Origin: DATDTB01 sp035291025
GTDB taxonomy: Archaea; Iainarchaeota; Iainarchaeia; JAFGOX01; DATDTB01
Length of the DNA stretch: 6,162 nt
Direction of reading: 5' to 3'
NCBI GenBank assembly: GCA_035291025.1
Contig: DATDTB010000048.1
Span: 1 to 6,162 of the forward strand
Shown: piece by piece, positions 1 to 5,547 of the stretch
Layout of the letters: each line of letters begins with the position of its first letter
Position numbering within the stretch: position 1 is the stretch's first letter
Notes under the pieces: generated by a model
Told to the model about the DNA's origin: nothing
The model's database searches: none
The model's input: the letters and a program-made list of their open reading frames with translations, nothing else
Position numbers and translations under genes: made by a program

Positions 1-1190
1 TGCCGGACATTATACTGCTCATGCTGTTGGGCTTGCTTATAGGCCCAGTTTTCCACGTCGTTGGAGCCGCCACGCTTGAGTCAGTCAAGGGCATCACTTC
101 CTTCTTTGGCACCCTGGTGTTGATAATGCTCTTGCTAGAGGGCGGCATGAGCTTGAACTTTTACCGCGTCCTCAGGCAGGCAGCAGAGTCCACTCTTTTC
201 ACGGTAATAGTCTTCGTGTTCAACGTCTGCCTCGTTGCCTTGCTGATGTTCTCGCTTGGCTGGAATCCCCTGCACGGCCTCCTCTTGGGCGCGATTCTCG
301 CCGGGAACAGTTCCACGATCATATTTTCCCTCTTGAAGAAAATGCGCGTAAGCGACAACACGCGCACACTGCTTAGCCTGGAGTCCTCAATCAATGACGC
401 CTTGGTAATAATTGTGTCCGTTGCCTTAATACAGGTCATTTCCGGCAACGGCGCCGTGAACTTGGCGCAGATTGGCCAGGACTTTTTCAGCTCCTTTTCC
501 ACCGCTGGCATGTTCGCGGTAATAGGCGGCTTTGTGTGGGTGTGGCTCTTGCAGAAAGTCCCGGTCAAGCCCTACGGCTACCTGCTCACCTTGGGGGCGT
601 TGTTTTTTCTTTACTCCGCTAGCGAGAGCGTCAAAAGCAACGGCGCCTTCGCAGCGCTCGTGTTCGGGATAATCCTCGGAAACGCCCGGGAAATAGCTTC
701 AGGCTTCAGGCTGGAAGGCGAGTTTTCCGTGAGCGAGTCCATCAAGGAATCCCAGGAGGAAATCGTGTTCTTCGTGCGCACGTTTTTCTTCGTTTACATG
801 GGCTTGATTTTCGACTTGGCAAACGTTTCACTCTTCGTCTTGGGCGTGTCGTTTCTCATCATTTTCTTGAAGCTCTTTGGCAGGTGGCTTTCGACCCGCG
901 TGCTGTCAAAGATCGACTCCACTGTGCTGGCGGAACGCACGGTCATTGTTTCAATGCTGCCAAACGGGTTGGCCGCCGCCGCCCTCGCGTCGTACCCGGC
1001 CACTTTCGGCATAAAAGTGGGAGCGGAGGGTGACTTGTTCCTGCAGATTGCGTTCCTGGTCATATTCCTTTCGAACGCGTTTGCCAGCGCCGCGGTCTTT
1101 TGGATCGAGCGGGGCAAAACCCAGCAGGCAGCCGCACCCGCGCCCCCTCCCGTTAAAGCCATTGAGCTAAAGCCCGCGAAGAGGCTTTGA
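1..1190 (+). CDS. Cation/proton antiporter, CPA family, NhaP-like (5' partial)
   Basis: This is a polytopic membrane protein predicted to exchange Na+ or K+ for H+. The frame is already open at base 3 and reads PDIILL directly into the first Met codon at base 21. PDI(I/L)LLMLLGLLIGP is the usual first helix of this superfamily, so base 21 is internal and the true start lies upstream of the window. Residues counted from that Met: the conserved LLEGGMSLN segment at 39-45, GNSST at 95-99 where NhaP proteins usually have a TDPV-like unwound stretch, the ion-binding Asn125-Asp126 pair inside ESSINDA, NGAFAALVFGIILGN at 207-221, and the FFFVYMG helix at 255-261. About ten hydrophobic helices are visible. 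A Pro/Ala-rich basic tail (about 369-389) replaces any RCK/TrkA regulatory domain. The Asn-Asp pair suggests an electroneutral CPA1-like exchanger; the ion preference cannot be read from sequence. Family assignment is firm. Confidence 0.9.
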   Translation, partial: PDIILLMLLGLLIGPVFHVVGAATLESVKGITSFFGTLVLIMLLLEGGMSLNFYRVLRQAAESTLFTVIVFVFNVCLVALLMFSLGWNPLHGLLLGAILAGNSSTIIFSLLKKMRVSDNTRTLLSLESSINDALVIIVSVALIQVISGNGAVNLAQIGQDFFSSFSTAGMFAVIGGFVWVWLLQKVPVKPYGYLLTLGALFFLYSASESVKSNGAFAALVFGIILGNAREIASGFRLEGEFSVSESIKESQEEIVFFVRTFFFVYMGLIFDLANVSLFVLGVSFLIIFLKLFGRWLSTRVLSKIDSTVLAERTVIVSMLPNGLAAAALASYPATFGIKVGAEGDLFLQIAFLVIFLSNAFASAAVFWIERGKTQQAAAPAPPPVKAIELKPAKRL

Positions 1191-1191
1191 G

Positions 1192-1198
1192 TTTTTTT
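1192..1198 (+). terminator. Poly-T terminator after the antiporter gene
   Basis: A run of seven T starts two bases after the antiporter stop codon, with a second T5 run at 1216-1220. No GC-rich hairpin precedes either run. Intrinsic termination on U-tracts alone is known for archaeal RNA polymerase. Read-through into the next gene is possible because no convincing TATA box is seen in the 60-bp gap. Confidence 0.5.
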
Positions 1199-1236
1199 CC
1201 GAGAAAACGCGCGCAGTTTTTCATTTCCTGGCAAAA

Positions 1237-1244
1237 GAGTTGAT
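1237..1244 (+). promoter_or_regulatory. Ribosome binding site deciding the TTG start at 1251
   Basis: GAGTTGAT matches the archaeal consensus GGAGGTGATCC at most positions and ends 6 nt before the TTG at 1251. No in-frame ATG or GTG lies close upstream, so this site fixes the unusual TTG start of the winged helix-NrdD-like gene. Confidence 0.6.
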
Positions 1245-1250
1245 GGCCGC

Positions 1251-3137
1251 TTGACTGACTCTGGGGAGCTCTTGAAAATAGCCGGGGCATTGAACAGCCC
1301 GGCCAAGATCCAAATAATAAAGGACGTTTACGAAAAAGGAACGCGTTCCATTACAGACGTGCGCAACGACTTGAAGCTGAGCTTTAGCACTGCGCACAAG
1401 TACTTGGCGGAACTGGAGAAGGCGGGGATTCTCGGCTCGGTTGAACGCGAGGAAGGCGGGCGCAGGAAAAAGCTTTACTCCCTAAAGGAGTTCAGCGTGT
1501 CATTCAGCCCTTCAAGCATCGCCTCCAAGGAGAGCCCGCGGGGGGAAGGCGAGACTTTGGCCGTGATTGACGACGAGGAGAAAATCTTCCAAGTAAGCGT
1601 TTCCTCCCTGAGAGAGCACTTGCTCAAGAACGGCTTGCCGTTGAGGGCTTGCGATGCGGTGGTTGAAAAGCTCAAGTCAAACGCGTACCCGGGCATTACC
1701 GTTGGCGAAATAAGGGCGGCGCTGGTCAAGGCGTTGGACGCCGACATTTCAGCCATTGAAAACGCCAAGAACTCCATTTCCTCCTACCCGTTCCTTGGAG
1801 GCCATTCCGGCGTGCTGGAGTTCTTGAAGCAAAAAGGGCTTGCTTCGCTGGCGGAACTGCACAACAATTCCAGCATTTACATCCGCAACACGCGTAACTC
1901 CTTCCCGATAGCCTTGGTGCACAACCCCTTGCTTATCGCGAGGCACGGCCTCAAGATTCTAGGGCTGGAGTCAAGGCCCGCAAAACGCATTGACAGCTTT
2001 GCCTCCCACGTAGTCCTCGCTGCCTCGGCCGCGCGCCAAAACCTCCACGGCGTCCAGCAGCACTTTCCAGCCTTGAACGTGTTCATGGCCCCGTTTTTCG
2101 AGAGCTCGGACAGGCTCAAAAACAAGGCCTCCGTTGAAAACGTTCTGTACAACTTCAAGGAGTCCCAGAGCCTGCACGGAAGCGTTTACACGATCGGGAT
2201 TGAAACCGAGATGCCAAAGTCCTTGGCGAAGATGCCGGCAGTGGTTGACGGGAAGGACGTCGGGGTGCTGGGCGACTTCGCTTCGCAGTCGCTGGACCTC
2301 GCGAAAATGTTCGCGGACCTTTACTCCGAGCGTTCCTTTTCCTACCCCAAGCTAGTGCTGTCGGCGAGGAAAAAACAGCAGCCGGACTTCGTTTTGGACA
2401 ACCTGGACTCCTTGTACGTGGCGAACATGGCCGCCGAGTTCCAGGGCGAGTTCGCCAATTATTCAAGCGACTGGTTCCGGGTTTCCAGCGACTCGTTCGA
2501 TTCAAGCGCCGGGCTGGGGGAAATGCAAATGGTTTCAGTTAACCTCCCGAGAATCGCGTTGACTTCCAAGACTGAAGCGCAGTTCTTCGAAGAACTCCGC
2601 GCGCTTACTTTGGAGGTAATCAAGGCTCACTTGGCTTCAGCCGAGTACTTGAACTTTAACAGGTTCACTTCCCTCACGCAGTTGTCCAAAAAGGTTGGGG
2701 ATGACAAGTACTGCGACTTCGAGAAAGGGGTTTTCCTGATGGAAGTGGACTCGCTTGCAAGCGTGAGCGAAATAGTCACTGGAAGCGTTGACGCTTCCTT
2801 CATCAAGAAAACCCTCCAGGAAGCCAGCGCATTGCTAAAAAAGGAGGAACGCATCAACATCCAGTTAACGGAAGGCGACTTCACTCCATTGATCAACAGG
2901 TTCACTCACGCCAACTCCAGGCTGCGCGGCGGGAAGCAGTACGAAAAGCCTTACTCGCGCGGCGCCGACGCGGCGTTGGAGGACAATGAAAAGCTTTCCT
3001 TCCTGGAAAGACTGCACCCCTTGCTCTTGGGCGGCCACTGCGCGCAGTTCAAGGAAATAGGAGAGGACTTGTTCAGGAAACTCTTGGGGTCAAACGTGGG
3101 GATGGCCGCCTCTTCCAAGGCCCTCTGGAAAGTCTAA
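1251..3137 (+). CDS. ArsR-like winged-helix protein fused to a degenerate ATP-cone and inactive NrdD-like body
   Basis: Residues 5-80 form a winged helix. The recognition helix is near 44-59 (SFSTAHKYLAELEKAG) and a basic wing follows (EEGGRRKKLYSL, 67-78), as in ArsR/MarR-type regulators. Residues about 107-163 resemble the ATP-cone/N-terminal segment of anaerobic ribonucleotide reductases (EEKIFQVS, LLKNGLP, TVGEIRAALVKAL). From about 175 to 615 the pattern follows NrdD: AELHNNSSIYI (201-211), a NVFMAPFFE segment (276-284), MQMVSVNLPRIAL (425-437) matching the family's conserved VTINLPRL stretch, and LHPLLLGGH (588-596). Only three Cys are present (134, 488, 597), none at the expected catalytic sites. 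The chain stops before the Cys4 zinc site and glycyl-radical loop. It therefore cannot be a working reductase and is best read as a transcription factor with a nucleotide-sensing body. The gene is certain; the NrdD relationship rests on remembered family patterns, and ligand and targets are inferred. The TTG start is backed by a ribosome binding site. Confidence 0.8.
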   Translation: MTDSGELLKIAGALNSPAKIQIIKDVYEKGTRSITDVRNDLKLSFSTAHKYLAELEKAGILGSVEREEGGRRKKLYSLKEFSVSFSPSSIASKESPRGEGETLAVIDDEEKIFQVSVSSLREHLLKNGLPLRACDAVVEKLKSNAYPGITVGEIRAALVKALDADISAIENAKNSISSYPFLGGHSGVLEFLKQKGLASLAELHNNSSIYIRNTRNSFPIALVHNPLLIARHGLKILGLESRPAKRIDSFASHVVLAASAARQNLHGVQQHFPALNVFMAPFFESSDRLKNKASVENVLYNFKESQSLHGSVYTIGIETEMPKSLAKMPAVVDGKDVGVLGDFASQSLDLAKMFADLYSERSFSYPKLVLSARKKQQPDFVLDNLDSLYVANMAAEFQGEFANYSSDWFRVSSDSFDSSAGLGEMQMVSVNLPRIALTSKTEAQFFEELRALTLEVIKAHLASAEYLNFNRFTSLTQLSKKVGDDKYCDFEKGVFLMEVDSLASVSEIVTGSVDASFIKKTLQEASALLKKEERINIQLTEGDFTPLINRFTHANSRLRGGKQYEKPYSRGADAALEDNEKLSFLERLHPLLLGGHCAQFKEIGEDLFRKLLGSNVGMAASSKALWKV

Positions 3138-3175
3138 GTTCTAATTTTCCCTTGCCTGAAGGCACATTTCACGTA

Positions 3176-3191
3176 TTATGATATATCATAA
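3176..3191. promoter_or_regulatory. Perfect 16-bp palindrome, candidate operator
   Basis: TTATGATATATCATAA is identical to its own reverse complement. It lies 39 bp after the stop codon of the winged-helix gene and ends 29 bp before the TATA box of the next operon. No T-run follows it, so it is unlikely to be a terminator. A perfect dyad is the expected shape of a site for a dimeric winged-helix protein, and the adjacent gene encodes one. Its position upstream of the TATA box would suit an activator, or a repressor acting with the second element. Confidence 0.5.
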
Positions 3192-3195
3192 AATC

Positions 3196-3210
3196 TGATA
3201 TGACTAATCA
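3196..3210. promoter_or_regulatory. Second, imperfect TGAT/ATCA element
   Basis: TGATATGACTAATCA carries the same inverted arms (TGAT and ATCA) as the core TGATATATCA of the perfect palindrome, but with a 7-nt rather than a 2-nt spacer. It ends 10 bp before the TATA box, close enough to touch the BRE. It may be a secondary operator. Chance is not excluded in such AT-rich DNA. Confidence 0.3.
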
Positions 3211-3220
3211 CGAAGACAGA

Positions 3221-3230
3221 TATAAATATG
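3221..3230 (+). promoter_or_regulatory. Archaeal TATA-box promoter of the zinc ribbon-MazG operon
   Basis: TATAAATATG is a near-ideal archaeal TATA box. A purine-rich GAAGACAGA precedes it as a possible BRE. Transcription would be expected to start about 25 bp downstream, near 3247-3250. That gives a short leader holding the ribosome binding site AGGTGGTCC (3251-3259), 4 nt before the ATG at 3264. Confidence 0.7.
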
Positions 3231-3263
3231 CCGGGCCGCGTATTATTTGCAGGTGGTCCCTGA

Positions 3264-3422
3264 ATGAATGACTTTGGAATGCAATTCGCCCCGGCGCAGG
3301 CGCCTGGAAGGAAGTGCAATTACTGCGGGGAAAGGTTCACTCCATTGGAGCCTTCGAAGTACTTGCTGTGCGGTAACTGCTTGTCGTGGCTGAAGGACAA
3401 CTTGAAGGAGGTAATCCAGTGA
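3264..3422 (+). CDS. Small zinc-ribbon protein, 52 aa
   Basis: This short gene encodes a 52-residue protein with two CxxC knuckles: Cys18/Cys21 in CNYCGERF and Cys36/Cys39 in CGNCLSW. The 14-residue spacing is right for a single four-Cys zinc ribbon. The N-terminal 16 residues are Pro/Ala-rich and probably disordered; the C-terminus is a short charged helix. A TATA box and an AGGTGGTCC ribosome binding site precede the ATG, which makes it the first gene of an operon. Its stop overlaps the next start (TGATG at 3420-3424), so the two are translationally coupled. Zinc binding is a strong prediction. The partner is unknown: such ribbons may bind nucleic acid or serve as protein adaptors. No named family is recognised. 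Confidence 0.75.
   Translation: MNDFGMQFAPAQAPGRKCNYCGERFTPLEPSKYLLCGNCLSWLKDNLKEVIQ
3407..3417 (+). promoter_or_regulatory. Strong ribosome binding site for the 81-aa gene
   Basis: GGAGGTAATCC differs by one base from the full archaeal anti-16S complement GGAGGTGATCC and sits 4 nt before the ATG at 3422. It argues for that start over the in-frame ATG at 3386, which lies inside the zinc-ribbon gene and has no such site. Confidence 0.7.
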
Positions 3423-3667
3423 TGGCACTTGGAACAAGGGAAGGCAGCGAAAGCCCGCGCTTGGGCTTCAACGGGAAACCCGCGCTGGCCAGGGCTGTGA
3501 CGGGCTACGAAAAACGCGGCGAGCTCATTTCCAGGGTCAAGAGAATGCAGGCCTTGTTCGGTGTTGGAAGGGAAAGTGAGCTGGAGTACTTGGAGGCCTT
3601 GCAGGAAAGGGACCTGGCGCGGGCAAGGAATTCGCTTCAGGGAAAGGACTTTGGGGTGGTTAAGTGA
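3422..3667 (+). CDS. Uncharacterised 81-aa protein in the zinc ribbon-MazG operon
   Basis: I do not recognise this family. The first 20 residues are Gly/Ser/Arg-rich and probably flexible. From about residue 24 to 73 the protein looks mostly helical and highly charged (YEKRGELISRVKRMQ, then ESELEYLEALQERDLARARNSL), with a heptad-like pattern that could support a coiled coil or a helical hairpin. There is no signal peptide, membrane segment or Cys. The start at 3422 overlaps the upstream stop as TGATG and follows a near-perfect ribosome binding site. The stop overlaps the next start as GTGA (3664-3667). Tight coupling on both sides suggests its product works in fixed ratio with the zinc ribbon and the MazG-like protein, possibly as a complex subunit. 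That is inference from gene order only. Confidence 0.7.
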   Translation: MALGTREGSESPRLGFNGKPALARAVTGYEKRGELISRVKRMQALFGVGRESELEYLEALQERDLARARNSLQGKDFGVVK

Positions 3668-4305
3668 TTGACTGGGCTTCTTTTGTTACTGCTCACAGGC
3701 TGTCGCGCTTAGAGTTCGGCTTCAATGACATGCGCCCCCACAACTACGAGGACTTGGTCTACAACTCAATTGGCTTGGCTGGCGAAGTGGGCGAGTTCAT
3801 TAGCTTGCTCAAGCGCAGGGCAGAGGCTAGGCTGGAGGACTCCACTGTTTTGCTGGAAAAAGAAATGCGCGAAGAACTCACTGATTCGTTCATTTACGTC
3901 ATACAGCTGGGCGCTGTTTTGGAGCTTGACTTCGGCCAGCAATTCAAGGACCAGGCCCTTGCGTTGAAGAAGATAAGCGACACTTCCTACAACGGCCTGG
4001 TCGTTGACTCCCTTTCACTGTCGTCAGCCGCAGGAGAGTACATGAACTTGCTGAAAAAAGTCATTCGCAGCCAAAGGTATGGAAAGCTCAAGCGCGGCGA
4101 AAAACTCGAGTCCTTGAAAGCGCAGTTAAGGGAACAGCTAGTAAGCGTGCTCGCGCACGTTTTCCTGGTTGGCAGGATATTAGAGGTTGACTTCGAAAAG
4201 CAGTACAACGCGAACTCGCAGAAGTTCTTCGACAACTTTTCCAGCAACCCGAAGCCTTTAACGCTTTCAGAGAACATAGACGAGCACGCTTCCGTGGAGT
4301 TTTGA
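3664..4305 (+). CDS. Tandem MazG-like nucleotide pyrophosphohydrolase (active first half, degenerate second half)
   Basis: This all-alpha NTP pyrophosphohydrolase-like protein is built from two copies of the MazG fold. The first copy (about 27-102) has the full metal-binding signature: E41-V-G-E44 in LAGEVGEF (EXXE) and E71-L-T-D74 in REELTDSF (EXXD), followed by LELDFGQQF. The second copy (about 108-188) aligns throughout (NYEDLVYNSIGL with SYNGLVVDSLSL; GEFISLL with GEYMNLL; LELDFGQQF with LEVDFEKQY). Three of its four ligands are lost: E41 becomes A122, E71 becomes Q158 and D74 becomes S161; only E125 remains. Family members hydrolyse (d)NTPs to NMP and pyrophosphate with Mg2+ as a dimeric helical bundle, so here the dead half may complete an intramolecular pseudo-dimer. 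The GTG start overlaps the upstream stop and follows GGGGTGGT. The substrate cannot be told; nucleotide-pool cleaning is the likely role. Confidence 0.8.
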   Translation: MIDWASFVTAHRLSRLEFGFNDMRPHNYEDLVYNSIGLAGEVGEFISLLKRRAEARLEDSTVLLEKEMREELTDSFIYVIQLGAVLELDFGQQFKDQALALKKISDTSYNGLVVDSLSLSSAAGEYMNLLKKVIRSQRYGKLKRGEKLESLKAQLREQLVSVLAHVFLVGRILEVDFEKQYNANSQKFFDNFSSNPKPLTLSENIDEHASVEF

Positions 4306-4318
4306 ACCCGCATCGCTC

Positions 4319-4325
4319 TTTTTTT
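4319..4325 (+). terminator. Poly-T terminator after the MazG-like operon
   Basis: A T7 run lies 14 bp after the stop codon of the MazG-like gene, with no hairpin, in the archaeal U-tract style. The overlapping sequence TTTTTTTAAC (4319-4328) could also be a weak TATA element for the next gene, since a start about 25 bp downstream (near 4348) would leave a short leader before its ribosome binding site. Confidence 0.5.
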
Positions 4326-4368
4326 AACTCCTTTCAATGCAGTTCCCTTTTCGTGGGGTGTCTTGCCT

Positions 4369-5547
4369 TTGGAACTCGGAGTAGTTGGAAAGCCTAACTG
4401 CGGGAAGAGCACTTTCTTCAGCGCGTGCACGCTCGTGGACGTTGAAATAGCGAACTACCCCTTCACGACCATTGAAGCCAACCGCGGGGTGACTTACGTC
4501 CGAGTGCCGGACCCGGGAAAAGACTTCGGGGTGACGCCAAACCCCCGCAACTCAAAAGTGGCCAACGGCGTCCGCTTTGTGCCGGTCACAATCTTGGACG
4601 TCGCGGGGCTTGTCCCCGGGGCGCATGAAGGAAAGGGCTTGGGGAACAAGTTCTTGGACGACTTAAGCAACGCCAACGCCTTGGTTCACGTGGTGGACAT
4701 GTCAGGCGGCACGGACAGCGAAGGACGAGTTGTTGCGCTTGGAACGCACGACCCTGCCTCCGACGTTCGCTTTTTGGAACTCGAACTAGACCACTGGATT
4801 GCAGGCGTTTTGAGGAAGCACTGGCACAGGATTGAAAGCAAGCACAGGATGCAGGGCGAAAAGCTCACGCCCTTGGTCTGCGACGCCCTTTCAGGCTTGC
4901 ACGTCACGGAAAACCAAGTCGAAAACGCCCTGCGCGTAATCCCAAGCGTCAACGCCGCGAACTTGGCGGAGTTCGCTTCAGAGCTCCGCAAGGCTTCAAA
5001 GCCCCTCGTCATAGCGGCAAACAAGATGGACTTGCAGGGCGCGGGCGAAAACCTTGAACGCTGCAGGAAAGCCTTCCCGGGTTACTCCTTCATTCCAACA
5101 GCCGGAGAGGCGGAGCTCGCTTTGAGGAAAGCCGAACGCGCGGGAATAATTCGCTACTCGCCTGGCGGCAAAGACTTTGAATTACTGCGCAGTGACTTGC
5201 CTGAAAGGCAGTTGAAGGCCTTGGAATTCGTGCGCGAAAAAGTCCTCAAAAAGTACGGCAGCACGGGGGTGCAGCAAGTAATTGACGCCGCCGTGTTCCA
5301 GTTGCTCAAGCGAATAGTGGTCTTCCCCGTGGAAGACGAGCACAAGCTTTCTGACTCAAAGGGGTTGGTGCTTCCGGACGCCTTGCTCTTGCCCGAAAAT
5401 TCAACGCCGTTGGACTTGGCGTTCGCGATTCACTCCGACATTGGGAAGAACTTTGCTGCAGCGTACGATTGCAGGAAGAAAATGAAGGTTTCAAAGGACG
5501 CAATACTGAAGACTGGCGACGTGGTCAAGATTTTCGCGAAGAACTAA
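4369..5547 (+). CDS. ychF: YchF-type translation-associated GTPase (Obg-HflX superfamily)
   Basis: This cytoplasmic P-loop GTPase belongs to the universal YchF/OLA1 family, which associates with ribosomes. Counting from the TTG at 4369 (392 aa): G1 is GKPNCGKS at 7-14, G3 is DVAGLVPGAHEG at 77-88, followed by the family signature GLGNKFLDDL (90-99), G4 is NKMD at 218-221 and G5 is near TAGEA (244-248). A TGS domain closes the protein (about 318-392; STPLDLAFAIHSDIGK, then KTGDVVKIF). NKMD points to GTP use, as in archaeal members, whereas bacterial YchF and human OLA1 carry NMxE and prefer ATP. The usual catalytic Gln position after DVAG is hydrophobic, a known trait of this class. The TTG at 4363, two codons earlier, is also open, but archaeal homologues begin ME(I/L)GVVGKPN and the GGGGTG motif (4355-4360) is 8 nt from 4369 and only 2 nt from 4363. 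Identity is secure. Confidence 0.95.
   Translation: MELGVVGKPNCGKSTFFSACTLVDVEIANYPFTTIEANRGVTYVRVPDPGKDFGVTPNPRNSKVANGVRFVPVTILDVAGLVPGAHEGKGLGNKFLDDLSNANALVHVVDMSGGTDSEGRVVALGTHDPASDVRFLELELDHWIAGVLRKHWHRIESKHRMQGEKLTPLVCDALSGLHVTENQVENALRVIPSVNAANLAEFASELRKASKPLVIAANKMDLQGAGENLERCRKAFPGYSFIPTAGEAELALRKAERAGIIRYSPGGKDFELLRSDLPERQLKALEFVREKVLKKYGSTGVQQVIDAAVFQLLKRIVVFPVEDEHKLSDSKGLVLPDALLLPENSTPLDLAFAIHSDIGKNFAAAYDCRKKMKVSKDAILKTGDVVKIFAKN

Noticed and set aside
794..1306. Long minus-strand open frame (170 codons) opposite the antiporter's 3' end
   Set aside because: It is a shadow of the plus-strand frame with low-complexity, family-free translation, and it crosses the intergenic gap and the next gene's start.
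2155..2505. Minus-strand open frame (116 codons) inside the NrdD-like gene
   Set aside because: The Arg/Pro/Ser-rich translation is typical of antisense frames in G+C-rich codons; it has no promoter, ribosome site or domain.
3176..3191. The palindrome as a rho-independent terminator of the winged-helix gene
   Set aside because: The stem is almost all A/T, has no loop, and is followed by A residues and not a T-run.
3268..3393. Alternative +1-frame reading from the ATG at 3268 across the zinc-ribbon gene
   Set aside because: It gives an Arg/Ser/Cys-rich 41-residue peptide with no structure, whereas the ATG at 3264 gives a well-spaced CxxC...CxxC ribbon ending exactly at the next start.
3386..3421. 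Upstream ATG extending the 81-aa protein by 12 residues
   Set aside because: The extension lies inside the zinc-ribbon gene, and the near-perfect GGAGGTAATCC at 3407-3417 points to the ATG at 3422.
3243..3437. Minus-strand 64-codon frame opposite the zinc-ribbon gene
   Set aside because: It runs against the mapped promoter and ribosome sites of the plus-strand operon and has no recognisable content.
3725..3967. Plus-strand 80-codon frame inside the MazG-like gene
   Set aside because: Ser/Thr/Cys/Trp-rich shadow translation; the main frame has clear MazG motifs over the same bases.
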